Source of the DNA: Sphingobacterium oryzagri
GTDB lineage: Bacteria; Bacteroidota; Bacteroidia; Sphingobacteriales; Sphingobacteriaceae
DNA: 64,000 nucleotides
Direction of reading: 5' to 3'
Assembly: GCF_028736175.1 (NCBI RefSeq)
Contig: NZ_CP117880.1
Location: 3,224,001 to 3,288,000, forward strand
This document shows positions 32,587-41,538 of this stretch, in pieces. The translations under genes were made by a program, and so were the position numbers. Position 1 is the stretch's first letter; the number at the start of each line of letters is the position of its first letter. The notes under the pieces are model-generated. The model was not told the DNA's origin. It saw only the letters and a list, made by a program, of their open reading frames with translations, and searched no databases.

Positions 32587-34278
32587 ATGAAAAAGACATT
32601 TTTATATCTACTTATCGCCGGGACGTTAACCTCCTGCGAAAAGTTTTTGGATACCGAAAGCTACGACAAAAAAAATACAGGCAACTTCCCCGTGACGGTA
32701 GCCGATGCAAACAGCATGCTTACTGGTGTTTATAACAGTTTGAGTGCGGCCATCTCCAATCCGCAGCACTCGCATTTTTATATGGCAGAGCTGGCTTCCG
32801 ATGATCGCTTTGGCGGCGGCGGCGAAAACGACCGCGACATGCAAGGCCTGGATCACCTGATGAATACGCAGCCCGACCGCTTCTTGAGCTTCTGGACAGC
32901 GCGCTATCAGGGCATTTTCCGCGCTAATACGGCTTTGGAAACCTTAGATCAGGTAAGCGGCTGGACCAATGAAGATCAAAAAAATCAAGTACTTGGCGAG
33001 GTTTATTTTCTTCGGGCGTTATACTATTTCGAGCTTTCTCAGCTATTTGGCGAAGTTCCGCTCGTCACTTCTACTGAGGTGTCTAACATTCCAAAAAGCC
33101 CGGCAGATGCCACGTATGCACTTATCGCCGATGATCTGCAAAAAGCCATCGAACTGATGCCTGCAAACCCGTATACAAGTGTTAGTGCTGGCCACGCCAC
33201 CAAATGGGCGGCGCAGGCCTTATTAGCACGTGTATTTCTGTTCTACACGGGTTACTATAACAAAACGGAATTGCCCCGTAGTTCGGGAGGCAGTGTCAAT
33301 AAAGCACAGGTTTTACAAGGGCTAGAGGCCTGTATTGCAAACAGTGGGCATAACCTAATTCCTGATTTTCGAAACTTGTGGCCGTACGCAAACCAATATA
33401 CAAAACAAGACTACCCATATGCCCAGCAAAACAACTTGAATTATGCAGGTGACGGCCATATGGAGACCGTATTCGCGGTCAAATTTGGCACTTTAGTAGA
33501 TTGGGGCGATCAATACATCTTGGGATACTCCAATCAATATAACTTGCACTTTAGCTTACGCTCTAACAATGGGCAGGCCGCAACATTTCCTTTCGGACAA
33601 GGATGGGGCGCCGGACCGGTAAATACCAGCTTATGGAACGAGTGGCGACAGGCAGAGCCGAACGACATTCGTCGAACGGGTTCCATCATCAATGTAGCGA
33701 CCGATCTGGATGGATATATCTTTGGCGCAGACAACCAGATGGAAGAAACTGGTTATTGGCAAAAGAAATACATAGCTATCACGGCCTATGATAATGGCAA
33801 CTTAATTCCTTCCTATGCCATCCTGGCCGATGCCGCGCCTGCAGATTACCAATTGGCACATATGCAAGACCTGGTCTTGATACGCTTTGCTGATGTGTTG
33901 TTGATGCACGCCGAGCTGAGTGAAACCGCCACCAACCTAAACCGCGTGCGGGCACGCGCCAATCTGCCCGCGGTAACTTACTCGCTGGCAGCGCTAAAAA
34001 GAGAACGGCGTTGGGAACTTGCTTTCGAAGGTCTGCGCTATTTTGACCTGATGCGCTGGCACGATGCCGTTACCGAACTGGCCAAGCAGGAAGGCATCGC
34101 TATCCGTAATAAGGGCATCGAAACGCAAATGCGTGCATTTGGCGGCGGCTATGCTGCACGTTACCAAGCTACAGGTGGCTTCTGGGCTATTCCAACCTCA
34201 CAGATAGCACTTTCCGATGGTGTGCTGACGCAAAATGCCGGATGGGGAGAATCTACGCATGAATTTCCAGGATGGTAA
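32587..34278 (+). CDS. RagB/SusD family lipoprotein, locus 2
   Basis: A 563-residue surface nutrient-binding lipoprotein, SPII signal MKKTFLYLLIAGTLTSC with Cys17. SusD hallmarks: NEDQKNQVLGEVYFLRALYYFELSQLFGEVPLV near 135, HATKWAAQALLARVFLFYTGYY near 200, VLIRFADVLLMHAELSE near 430 and ALKRERRWELAFEGLRYFDLMRW near 470, with FWAIPTSQIALSDGVLTQN at the end. It starts 8 bases after susC and ends 18 before the next lipoprotein gene. Confidence 0.95.
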   Translation: MKKTFLYLLIAGTLTSCEKFLDTESYDKKNTGNFPVTVADANSMLTGVYNSLSAAISNPQHSHFYMAELASDDRFGGGGENDRDMQGLDHLMNTQPDRFLSFWTARYQGIFRANTALETLDQVSGWTNEDQKNQVLGEVYFLRALYYFELSQLFGEVPLVTSTEVSNIPKSPADATYALIADDLQKAIELMPANPYTSVSAGHATKWAAQALLARVFLFYTGYYNKTELPRSSGGSVNKAQVLQGLEACIANSGHNLIPDFRNLWPYANQYTKQDYPYAQQNNLNYAGDGHMETVFAVKFGTLVDWGDQYILGYSNQYNLHFSLRSNNGQAATFPFGQGWGAGPVNTSLWNEWRQAEPNDIRRTGSIINVATDLDGYIFGADNQMEETGYWQKKYIAITAYDNGNLIPSYAILADAAPADYQLAHMQDLVLIRFADVLLMHAELSETATNLNRVRARANLPAVTYSLAALKRERRWELAFEGLRYFDLMRWHDAVTELAKQEGIAIRNKGIETQMRAFGGGYAARYQATGGFWAIPTSQIALSDGVLTQNAGWGESTHEFPGW

Positions 34279-34296
34279 AATTTAACAAACGGTATT

Positions 34297-35127
34297 ATGA
34301 AAAATTTAGCATATAGCTTCTTTATTATCTCGGTTTTGTGGTTATTTGGCTGCGAACCGATCGAAAACCGATTAGACATCGGATCGGCTATTAGCGCCGA
34401 TCAGCTACAACTGACGGCAACACCGCTAATCGTAGATGGAAAAAAATCGAACAAGGTCATATTAGACAATAAAAGTCCGGTGCTATCTTCCTGGGATTAT
34501 GGCGTAGGGATCACCCAACGCAAAACAGACACGGTGCTACTGGTAGCTACCGGCGAAAATGAAATCGTCTTTACGGGCTTGAATCCCGACGGCAGCAAAA
34601 TCAGCAAAACGCTCAGCGTGATCGTAGACGAACTATCTTTCCCGGTGCCGTTGGAATGGGGATTCCTTACCGATGGCGGAGAAAAAAGTTGGGTATGGGA
34701 TACGCAGAAACCTGCCGTATGGGGCAATGGCGGCTATATGGGCAATGTAGCGCCCGCCTGGTGGACACTTCAGGAAAGCGCGATAAATGGTCAAGCGGCC
34801 GGTGAAGGCGTAGGTGCCAAAATGATCTTTTCATTACGTGGCGCTACGCTCAGCAAAGTAAAATCAACCGGGCAGACCGACGTTGGTGCTTTTTCTTTTG
34901 ATATGACGAAAAAAATCACGCTAGCAGACGGCACGGTTTGGGCTAAAGGCAAACTGACCACCAAAGGCGTCACCGTGCTTTGCGGAATATCACCCAATGA
35001 GGGAAATGCACCGGTGTATGAATACGACATCTTGCTGATCAACGGTAACGAGCTCGTACTTTGTTATCCCGAGCCAGGCGTTGGCGCTTGGGGCACAGCT
35101 TGGTTTTGGGTATTTCGCGCCGAATAA
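34297..35127 (+). CDS. Surface lipoprotein, probable ligand-binding partner of SusCD
   Basis: A 276-residue lipoprotein (MKNLAYSFFIISVLWLFGC, Cys19). Residues about 35-110 look like an Ig/PKD-type beta domain (LTATPLIVDGKKSNKVILDNKSPVLSSWDYG). Residues about 115-276 are Trp-rich and beta-like (EKSWVWDTQKPAVWGNGGYMG, PAWWTLQE, YEYDILLINGNELVL), as in surface glycan-binding proteins encoded after susD. It is the last gene before a strong terminator. Binding specificity unknown; no catalytic motif seen. Confidence 0.72.
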   Translation: MKNLAYSFFIISVLWLFGCEPIENRLDIGSAISADQLQLTATPLIVDGKKSNKVILDNKSPVLSSWDYGVGITQRKTDTVLLVATGENEIVFTGLNPDGSKISKTLSVIVDELSFPVPLEWGFLTDGGEKSWVWDTQKPAVWGNGGYMGNVAPAWWTLQESAINGQAAGEGVGAKMIFSLRGATLSKVKSTGQTDVGAFSFDMTKKITLADGTVWAKGKLTTKGVTVLCGISPNEGNAPVYEYDILLINGNELVLCYPEPGVGAWGTAWFWVFRAE

Positions 35128-35146
35128 TTGTCAAGCATATAGGTGT

Positions 35147-35179
35147 AAAGCGTTCGGCAACTTTGCCGAACGCTTTTTT
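35147..35179 (+). terminator. Terminator of the locus-2 operon
   Basis: AAAGCGTTCGGCAA (35147-35160) pairs with TTGCCGAACGCTTT (35163-35176), then Ts to 35179, 20 bases after the lipoprotein stop. Textbook intrinsic terminator. Confidence 0.9.
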
Positions 35180-35243
35180 GTATTCGTCAAGTTTCTACCG
35201 CAGTAAATCAAGCCTGCATGTCCGAATAAATCATCAACCTGTC

Positions 35244-35274
35244 TTTTATTTCTACGTGAATTACACTATGTTTG
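35244..35274 (+). promoter_or_regulatory. Promoter of the ECF sigma gene at 35306
   Basis: TTTT (35244-35247), exactly 19 bases, then TATGTTTG (35267-35274), an exact -7 box with one mismatch upstream. RNA would start near 35281, about 25 bases before the ATG. It follows the locus-2 terminator, so the sigma gene is a separate transcription unit. Confidence 0.62.
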
Positions 35275-35305
35275 TATTAACCAGGTCGATAAACCTATTT
35301 TAAAC

Positions 35306-35887
35306 ATGGATAAATTTGAGAAACACATTACTGATTTAAAATCAGGTAAAGAAATAGCCTTAGCTTTTTTTATGGATAAATATGGGGACGCCTTAAACTT
35401 CTTCGCTTACAAGATCATTAGCGACAAACAAGCCTGTGCAGAAATTGTTTCCGATGCTTTTGTTAAGTTATGGCAGAAACGAATGGATTTTACAGCGATT
35501 CAGCCTCTTCAGTCTTTTCTATATCGCGTAACACAAAACGCCTGCCTGGATTTCCTTCGTACGAACAAAAACAAGTATAAGGAAGACCAATCGGCTTTAC
35601 TCGAGCTGGAAGCGAGTGATCAAGATATCATGAAAAAGATCATCTATAACGAACTGGTACAGCTGCTTGTCGAAGAGATTAAAAAATTGCCTAAGCAACA
35701 AGCTGCTGTTATTCATTTGGCCATTATGGAGGGCAAAAACACCGAAGAAATATGCCAAGAGCTCAACACCAGCAGCAGCGCGGTATACTTTGCGCGATCC
35801 AAAGCTATCGCGACGCTTCGAAAAATTTTCGAGCAAAAAAAATTATCCTTGCACCTCTCCCTCTTCTTGGCAATGTGCACGAGCTAA
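35306..35887 (+). CDS. FecI-like ECF sigma factor beyond locus 2
   Basis: A 193-residue sigma factor. Region 2: IALAFFMDKYGDALNFFAYKII, the core-binding SDKQACAEIVSDAFVKLWQKR and LYRVTQNACLDFLRTNKNKY. Region 4: IKKLPKQQAAVIHLAIMEGK and the helix-turn-helix NTEEICQELNTSSSAVYFARSKAIATLRK. It has its own promoter and lies 3' of a fecR-susC-susD unit that lacks an upstream sigma gene, so it is a candidate cognate partner of that FecR, in a non-standard order. That pairing is inference. Confidence 0.92.
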   Translation: MDKFEKHITDLKSGKEIALAFFMDKYGDALNFFAYKIISDKQACAEIVSDAFVKLWQKRMDFTAIQPLQSFLYRVTQNACLDFLRTNKNKYKEDQSALLELEASDQDIMKKIIYNELVQLLVEEIKKLPKQQAAVIHLAIMEGKNTEEICQELNTSSSAVYFARSKAIATLRKIFEQKKLSLHLSLFLAMCTS

Positions 35888-35914
35888 AAAATAAGTAGTA
35901 AGTTATCAGCGAGG

Positions 35915-36187
35915 TTATTTGAATGCCCAATTAAATATACGTTGCAACTCGATAAGCTCTGCTTCTTCGTAGGGATGCGCTTCATCAAATCGCATAATCA
36001 AGGTGTCTCCTAACTGTTCATCTTCCAAGATTGCGGCTGTACAATATGCATTGTTGGCATGATATACAGCTACACCAACAGCTTTTCCTTCTACAGCAAC
36101 CAACGTATAGCACGACTGACGAAGACCAGCATCATCTTTTGTTGTTAATATCGGTTGACCAAATTTATTGAGCTGCCTTCTAATCAT
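35915..36187 (-). CDS. Hypothetical 90-residue protein
   Basis: Not recognised. A soluble alpha/beta-looking protein with strands ILTTKDD, SCYTLVAVEGKAVGVAVYH and NAYCTAAILEDEQLGDTLIMRF, and a final helix (EEAELIELQRIFNWAFK). No signal peptide, membrane segment or catalytic motif. Transcribed towards the sigma gene, ending 27 bases from its stop, with 131 bases to the Fur-like gene upstream on the same strand. Coding potential is supported by an ATG and regular amphipathic pattern. Confidence 0.6.
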   Translation of the reverse strand: MIRRQLNKFGQPILTTKDDAGLRQSCYTLVAVEGKAVGVAVYHANNAYCTAAILEDEQLGDTLIMRFDEAHPYEEAELIELQRIFNWAFK

Positions 36188-36318
36188 CTCCCAAAGCTAG
36201 CTTAATTTTTATTGTTTCACATTAAATTAGAATTAAAACACGAAATAATTAGGCGGAACAGCAGGTTATTTGCGACAGAAGTTGCCGTTGCCGCAAGAAA
36301 AGGCGATGCTATCCGCTG

Positions 36319-36579
36319 CTAACTTGCTTCCTTGAAACTATACCGTATATTTCGCCCTACATTGTTGTTCTTCTCCAATATACCATACAGGCACAGTGTA
36401 TTTAGAAAATTGTGTACGGTAGCCCAAGACACCGGTAGTTTTTTTCGAACGGTGATCCAAAAGTCCTCTACATCCGTAATCTCACCAATATGTAGCAGAT
36501 CATCCAGCATCTGTAAGCGCCGGTCATTCATTCTACAGCCTAGGGCATCCAATTTTAAAACAAGCTCTTCTCTATTCAT
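36319..36579 (-). CDS. Short Fur-like winged-helix DNA-binding protein
   Basis: An 86-residue protein resembling only the N-terminal DNA-binding half of Fur-family repressors: LDALGCRMNDRRLQMLDDLL corresponds to the R-x-T-x-x-R-x-x-x-L opening, and LPVSWATVHNFLNTLCLYGILEK to the recognition helix (usual form S-x-A-T-V-Y-R-x-L-x-x-L). The wing NVGRNIRYSF ends the protein. The His/Cys/Glu-rich metal-binding and dimerisation half is missing, so metal sensing is not expected. It could be a stand-alone regulator. Not a truncation by frameshift as far as I can see. Confidence 0.72.
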   Translation of the reverse strand: MNREELVLKLDALGCRMNDRRLQMLDDLLHIGEITDVEDFWITVRKKLPVSWATVHNFLNTLCLYGILEKNNNVGRNIRYSFKEAS

Positions 36580-36767
36580 CCGGCTTTAAGTTTATTAAAA
36601 TTATCCCGAGGTGGGAATCTATTATTGTCGAAAATAATAAACCTGTATCGACTATTATCAACACAGGTTAAAATCTTCCAAATCTTATAGTTATTATTTC
36701 GGATTATACACTTTTTAACTATCGACAACACCGCTTGATGCTTTATTTAAACAAACGGTGAATACCT

Positions 36768-36801
36768 AAAAAATCGGAGACTATTCTATATATCCTCCGA
36801 T
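36768..36801 (-). terminator. Terminator after the 36838 gene
   Basis: ATCGGAG (36773-36779) pairs with CTCCGAT (36795-36801). On the minus strand the stem is followed by six Ts. It lies about 40 bases past the stop codon. Confidence 0.65.
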
Positions 36802-36837
36802 CTTAATCTTTATTTAGCATAAAAAAAACGATAAATA

Positions 36838-37542
36838 CTAATAAATTTCCATACCGTATACCGCTAGTCCTTCACCCATGAGTTGCTTTTGCTGGTTATA
36901 TCGGTTTATACACTCAAGCATATAATCATAGTTGATCGAAGGTTGTTTAGCAATCTCCTCGACCAGCTCTGGAAAATCAGCAAATAGATTCGATTGATCA
37001 TTCTTTATTTTCGTGGAATTCACTCGAATATATAGTACAGGTCCTGTTTTTTTGAGCTCCACAATCTCATTCGTTGCTCTTTTTAACGCGTAAATACGCC
37101 GTGAATAATGGGTTATCGGGCCACCATATGCGCCGACCATAATGACTTCTCTGCCCATCATCTGCTTTTTTTCAAAAGCGTACACGACGATTGCCCCGTC
37201 TGTGATAACTTCTGCAAATAACGGTTTTGCCGTCTTCCGACGTGATTCGCTAATCCGGTACATTTTAGGCTGAGAGCCTTCTATCCTGACTATGCAATTT
37301 TCAATATAGGAAGGTGCATACCAGCGGTTTTCCTTAGCCTCATATACACGATACGTTTTATGCGGATCGAGCTTCTGGTTTTTTCCGTCTATTTTAAATT
37401 TAATTCGGCCTTCTTTATAGCTACGTAGTTCGCCATAGACGGTATCCTGTTTGGTTGTAATGAAGAAATCGTTGGTCGTTTGTGCACTAGCACAACCTAC
37501 TGTAAAGATTAGCAACGCGACTAATAAGCGTGTATATTTCAT
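36838..37542 (-). CDS. Exported protein of unknown function
   Basis: A 234-residue secreted protein from the ATG at 37542; seven more codons upstream (to 37563) are in frame but precede the signal peptide MKYTRLLVALLIFTVGCASAQ. The mature protein opens TTNDFFITTKQDTVYGELRSY, a pattern common in Bacteroidota exported proteins that start with a 'D-T-V-x-G-x' strand, and has a GPITHYSRRIYALKRATNEIVELKK segment and a C-terminal helical part (FPELVEEIAKQPSINYDYML). The Cys at the signal end could be lipidated, though CASAQ also fits SPI cleavage. No family named with confidence. Confidence 0.72.
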   Translation of the reverse strand: MKYTRLLVALLIFTVGCASAQTTNDFFITTKQDTVYGELRSYKEGRIKFKIDGKNQKLDPHKTYRVYEAKENRWYAPSYIENCIVRIEGSQPKMYRISESRRKTAKPLFAEVITDGAIVVYAFEKKQMMGREVIMVGAYGGPITHYSRRIYALKRATNEIVELKKTGPVLYIRVNSTKIKNDQSNLFADFPELVEEIAKQPSINYDYMLECINRYNQQKQLMGEGLAVYGMEIY

Positions 37543-37563
37543 TAATAATGGTTTGATATACAA

Positions 37564-37947
37564 ATATATTAATCAAAATGAAATATGGATAACAATATAT
37601 TAATTAATATAGGCATAACAAATGGTTTTTTTCATCTTCTTAAGAGAAGACAATATTTTCGCAGCAAAGGATGCTATTAGCTACTAATCAAGTTTAACCA
37701 GCAAAAATTGAATTAAGCCAAACTCGCGCCGCATATGTAAAGCGTAAAACGTACGGCACGAATAAACAAAACTGCAGCGCCCACGTTTTCATCACAACGA
37801 GATTGCCATTGCACAAAATAAGCACAGCATGACTATCTTATGCAGATAACAATGCTGTGCTTTCGAAGGTATGCTTGCAGCCGTAATCAAGCGATGATGT
37901 AAACTAGCATTCGCCAAATCTATTATAGCCAGCTGCACAGTATACAC
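37564..37947. other. Intergenic region with one stem-loop
   Basis: About 380 bases without a gene. AAGCACAGCA (37820-37829) pairs with TGCTGTGCTT (37853-37862), with a smaller nested ATCT/AGAT stem. On the minus strand it is followed by ATTTT, so it may end the GH84 transcript about 85 bases past its stop. Confidence 0.5.
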
Positions 37948-39924
37948 TTAAAAAACGATCATTTTTGGCGCCTGGATAATAAAACGATCCAGCACACCGT
38001 CAGCAATTTTCACCGGGCCTTCAAAACGTGTCGCGCCCGGAATAGATTGAATCGCCGTGGCTTCAGCGGCTAATTTAGCAGCCTGATCGAAGTGTTGTTT
38101 TGCAGCAGCATCTGCTTGATTAGCTGCCCGCAAACCAGCAGCGGTAGCTTGCAAAGCTTTTCCCCAAAGCTGCATAGCATCCAGCCAAGGACGTGCTTCG
38201 GCTGTAAATGCGGCATCAACCACACCATTACGGATGATCGCAGATGCCTGCTCAAAATCAACAGCGTATTTCGCCAGCTGATCGATCGCCATTGTACGGC
38301 TTTCGACATTTGCGTTAGCAATTACATCTGTTACCTCATCAAGCAGCGTCTTTAATTTCGGCGATTGTGCTTGCCAAGGATGTGTACCAAACGTTGGCGC
38401 CAGGCGCTGCGTATCGAAAAATGTCAATAATGCTTTCGTGACTTCCTTATTGTCGTGAGCAAGTTCGCGCGCAGCAAATTGCCAGGTTGGCTCGGCATCA
38501 TAACCTCGATCATTCCAGGCGAACGCTAACAATCCGGTAACCGCAATACGGCTCGCGACCTCTTGGTTCATCGGGTTAGACACGATACCGGAAAGTTCTT
38601 GCGATAAGCCTGCTTCACGTCTTGTATACGGCGCAAGCAGCAATCTTCCGGCCGATTCGTGGTAATCATTGACCGGATAATTGTCCCACAAAAAAGTCTT
38701 ACGGCCAAAAGCTTTTGTTGCAGCACGCGCATCATTGATCGAAATAGCCGGTGGTACCACGTCTGTTCCGGTCCATTGCACGACGATTTGCGGATCAAGA
38801 TGTTTGCGTAGCGCAGCTTTATACGGCGTTTCTTTTGCATCGTAATACTCCGTTGGCACCATAATCAAAGGTGGCGCCGTTGGATCCACTTTTTTCATAT
38901 CGGCTTGCACGGCATTCAGCAGGTGTGCTTGCGCACGCGCTGCCGCTTCTGCCCCCGAAGGACCGAAAGTAACGGAATCCAACGCACAGTTCCATTTGGT
39001 ATATTCAATATCATCAAGCGCTACATAAAAGCTATGGATACCCGCAGCGCGCAGCGCTTGAAATTTGTTTAACAACGTGCGAAGATCATCCGCATCGGCA
39101 AAACAAACTGTAGGTCCTGGCGAGATGGCGTAAACGAAATTTATATGGTTGCTTTTAGCTACCGCAGCAAGCTTTTTCAACGATTTCAACGTCTCTGCAG
39201 GATAAGGCTCACGCCAGCGATCTCGTGCATAAGGATCATCTTTTGGGCTGTAAATAAACGTATTTGCTTTTACGCTGGCTAAAAACTTAATATGATTTTC
39301 ACGTTCCTGCATCGTCCAAGGCTTACCATAAAAGCCTTCAATGGTGCCACGAATAGGCAACGCAGGATAGTCATGGATCACAAGTGCGGGAAAAACCGCC
39401 CGCCTGGCGATTTGACCAAAAGTTTGTGCAGCGTAATACAAACCTTCGGCATCTTTACCCGCCAAGGTGATCAACGCACCTTCACCGACAGCCTTGCTGG
39501 CAATCGTGTAAGCGTTTGCATTGCTGTCTATTTTCGTCGCGAATTGTGCCAGCGCGCTAAGCACCGCCGGCTCGTCTTGTGTGCCCATCACAATATACGT
39601 ATCATCAATATGTTTTGGCAGCTTTTTGGCCGTCTTTATTGTTTTTACCCCCCTGTTTTTCAGTATTTGCTCGATCAAATTCTTAGTCTCTGCACCCACT
39701 TTGGCAGACGAAAGCAAAACTACCGATTTGCCCAATGCGATGTTCCCTTTCTTAAGTTCGATGGATACAGGTGTCGGAAAAATAGCCGGTAAGGTAGAGG
39801 TTTTTAACAAGGAAGCGTCATTTGCATCAGCAATTCCCGGTGAAGATTGAGCGAAAGCTATGCTTCCACTTAAAAGAGGCGTCATCGCGATAACGATCAG
39901 TAGCCTTTTGAAGTTATATTTCAT
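37948..39924 (-). CDS. GH84 beta-N-acetylglucosaminidase (O-GlcNAcase-like)
   Basis: A 658-residue secreted glycoside hydrolase from the ATG at 39924 (a TTG three codons upstream is in frame). Signal peptide about 1-26. An N-terminal domain (about 45-180) of the GH20b-like kind precedes the catalytic barrel: RGTIEGFYGKPWTMQER near 192, FIYSPKDDPYARDRWREPYP near 224, and the catalytic Asp pair in FYVALDDIEYTKWN at about 304-305. These two Asp residues drive substrate-assisted hydrolysis of terminal beta-GlcNAc. The C-terminal third is helical. Stand-alone gene; probable substrates are glycoprotein or peptidoglycan-derived GlcNAc. Confidence 0.93.
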   Translation of the reverse strand: MKYNFKRLLIVIAMTPLLSGSIAFAQSSPGIADANDASLLKTSTLPAIFPTPVSIELKKGNIALGKSVVLLSSAKVGAETKNLIEQILKNRGVKTIKTAKKLPKHIDDTYIVMGTQDEPAVLSALAQFATKIDSNANAYTIASKAVGEGALITLAGKDAEGLYYAAQTFGQIARRAVFPALVIHDYPALPIRGTIEGFYGKPWTMQERENHIKFLASVKANTFIYSPKDDPYARDRWREPYPAETLKSLKKLAAVAKSNHINFVYAISPGPTVCFADADDLRTLLNKFQALRAAGIHSFYVALDDIEYTKWNCALDSVTFGPSGAEAAARAQAHLLNAVQADMKKVDPTAPPLIMVPTEYYDAKETPYKAALRKHLDPQIVVQWTGTDVVPPAISINDARAATKAFGRKTFLWDNYPVNDYHESAGRLLLAPYTRREAGLSQELSGIVSNPMNQEVASRIAVTGLLAFAWNDRGYDAEPTWQFAARELAHDNKEVTKALLTFFDTQRLAPTFGTHPWQAQSPKLKTLLDEVTDVIANANVESRTMAIDQLAKYAVDFEQASAIIRNGVVDAAFTAEARPWLDAMQLWGKALQATAAGLRAANQADAAAKQHFDQAAKLAAEATAIQSIPGATRFEGPVKIADGVLDRFIIQAPKMIVF

Positions 39925-40120
39925 AGTTCCCAAATTTAAAAAATTCTCCGTGTTTAGGAAGAAAAGCTTCGCAACTCCTCCTTGTTTCCTATCCTGCCAA
40001 ACGATTTAGCACGTAATCTGATCGAACGAGTGCTTCCTGCACTGGCATCAAGTTAAAAACACCTCATGGATGAACTATGCAAATCGCTACGCAGGAGAAT
40101 AGCGTAACCTTCTTGCATAT

Positions 40121-40167
40121 ATGTAGCAAACGATCGTTGCGGTTAGGCGAACGATCGTTTGCTACAT
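40121..40167. repeat. Perfect 18-bp palindromic hairpin
   Basis: ATGTAGCAAACGATCGTT (40121-40138) is the exact reverse complement of 40150-40167, loop of 11 bases (GCGGTTAGGCG). It lies in the gap between GH84 and AI-2E copy 2, both on the minus strand, about 240 bases ahead of the GH84 start. No U-tract. Confidence 0.8.
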
Positions 40168-40184
40168 TAAGCTTCTTACTATGA

Positions 40185-40220
40185 TAAAAATCCTGCCTGT
40201 AATTTGCACATCCAGGCAGG
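40185..40220 (-). terminator. Terminator of the AI-2E copy 2 gene
   Basis: CCTGCCTG (40192-40199) pairs with CAGGCAGG (40213-40220); on the minus strand it is followed by A-T5-A-T. Lies 90 bases past the stop codon. Confidence 0.65.
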
Positions 40221-40309
40221 CACTATCGCGTGCGTCTACCTACATACATATACAGCAAGATGCTTCAATCGACAGCTAATTCAAACGAGTTTATGGGCTG
40301 CCTTATTCA

Positions 40310-41362
40310 TCACTCTTTACCGATCAAGTATCCGTAATTTTGCAGACTCGGCACATGATCAAACACAACCTTGGCGATACCGAGTAGCGGCACAAAAAGT
40401 ATCATGCCTGCTGTTCCCCAAACAAAACCGCCAAAAAGTACAATCATAATCGTAAACATCGGACTTAATTTAATCTTTCCACCCGTGATCCGTGGTGTTA
40501 GGAAATAGCCCTCAACCTGTTGGATAAATAGGAAGTACAATCCAACAAACAAAGCGTCGTTAAAGGAATCTTTCGTAATTAATACATACACCACAGGGAT
40601 CAAACTACCAACGATAGATCCCAAATAAGGAATGATGTTGAGGATACCAGCTAGTATCGCAAAAAGTATAGCATGCTCTACGCCGATAGCCCAAAGTGCA
40701 AAAACATTACACACGGAAAGTATAAGTACCACGAGAAATACACCAGCAATGTAGGAATTGGCAACCGAAGTCACTTTACCTACCACGCGGTTCGTTTCGT
40801 CATCGTTTTCCTGACCAACATAGTTGTTGACCGTCCAGATAATAAATTTTTTTAATCTTGCCCGTGACAATAAAAACAACAAGGTGTAAGTCACTACAAT
40901 GATCAAATTGAGGATAAAAGAACCAAGGTAAGTAAGCAGCGTACCTACGTAAGCGGCCACGCTACCTGCCAGCGATTCTACTTGATTGTTAACATATTCC
41001 ATTTGTTTTTCCTTCGACAGTTGAAACACGTCTGCAACTAATTCCTGCAAAGAATCAGACATATTGGCAAATTGCGAAGCAATATTGTCCATATCTTTAC
41101 TAAGCGACACCAATTGATTGGTAAACAGCGTGGAAACACCAATCAGCATAATAAGTAGCAGCAGCACGCTCAAGATGGAAGCCACAAGTCGAGAGAGCTT
41201 CATCTTTTCTAACTTCCGGCATACCGGAACCAGCAGCATGGCAAAAAGCGCACCTATTGCTAGAGGAATTAAAAACGATTTGGCTAAGTGCATGATTCCG
41301 AAAAAAGCCAGGAGGAAGTAAAGAACCAAGGTGCAATTAACGAGTAAAGATTTCTGCTTCAT
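40310..41362 (-). CDS. AI-2E family membrane transporter, copy 2
   Basis: A 350-residue inner-membrane protein, collinear with the 14458-15519 product. Shared blocks include LHLAKSFLIP-type helix 1 (IMHLAKSFLIPLAIGALFAMLLVPVCRKLE), GILNIIPYLGSIVGSLIPVVY near 240, LTPRITGGKIKLSPMFTIMIVLFGGFVWGTAGMILF near 300 and the end LQNYGYLIGKE against LKPYGHLIGD. The soluble segment (about 90-150) is the least similar. Substrate unknown; the pair are paralogues from an older duplication. Single-gene unit with its own terminator. Confidence 0.92.
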   Translation of the reverse strand: MKQKSLLVNCTLVLYFLLAFFGIMHLAKSFLIPLAIGALFAMLLVPVCRKLEKMKLSRLVASILSVLLLLIMLIGVSTLFTNQLVSLSKDMDNIASQFANMSDSLQELVADVFQLSKEKQMEYVNNQVESLAGSVAAYVGTLLTYLGSFILNLIIVVTYTLLFLLSRARLKKFIIWTVNNYVGQENDDETNRVVGKVTSVANSYIAGVFLVVLILSVCNVFALWAIGVEHAILFAILAGILNIIPYLGSIVGSLIPVVYVLITKDSFNDALFVGLYFLFIQQVEGYFLTPRITGGKIKLSPMFTIMIVLFGGFVWGTAGMILFVPLLGIAKVVFDHVPSLQNYGYLIGKE

Positions 41363-41538
41363 AACGATTTATCTAATAATTGTATAATTATAAAAAAGGC
41401 CATATTACCAGCGCCGTGTTGTGCAGGTCTTTCTAAGGAACAACCTTAAAAGCAACCAACGATTAACTAATTCATGCTAGGAATAATCAAGATATTCCAT
41501 AGCATTGCTTTTTTGTCACAGCGCCGGTCAGGCAGCGA

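Noticed and set aside
39292..39792. 166-codon plus-strand frame
   Set aside because: Antisense to the GH84 gene, whose catalytic motifs are intact.
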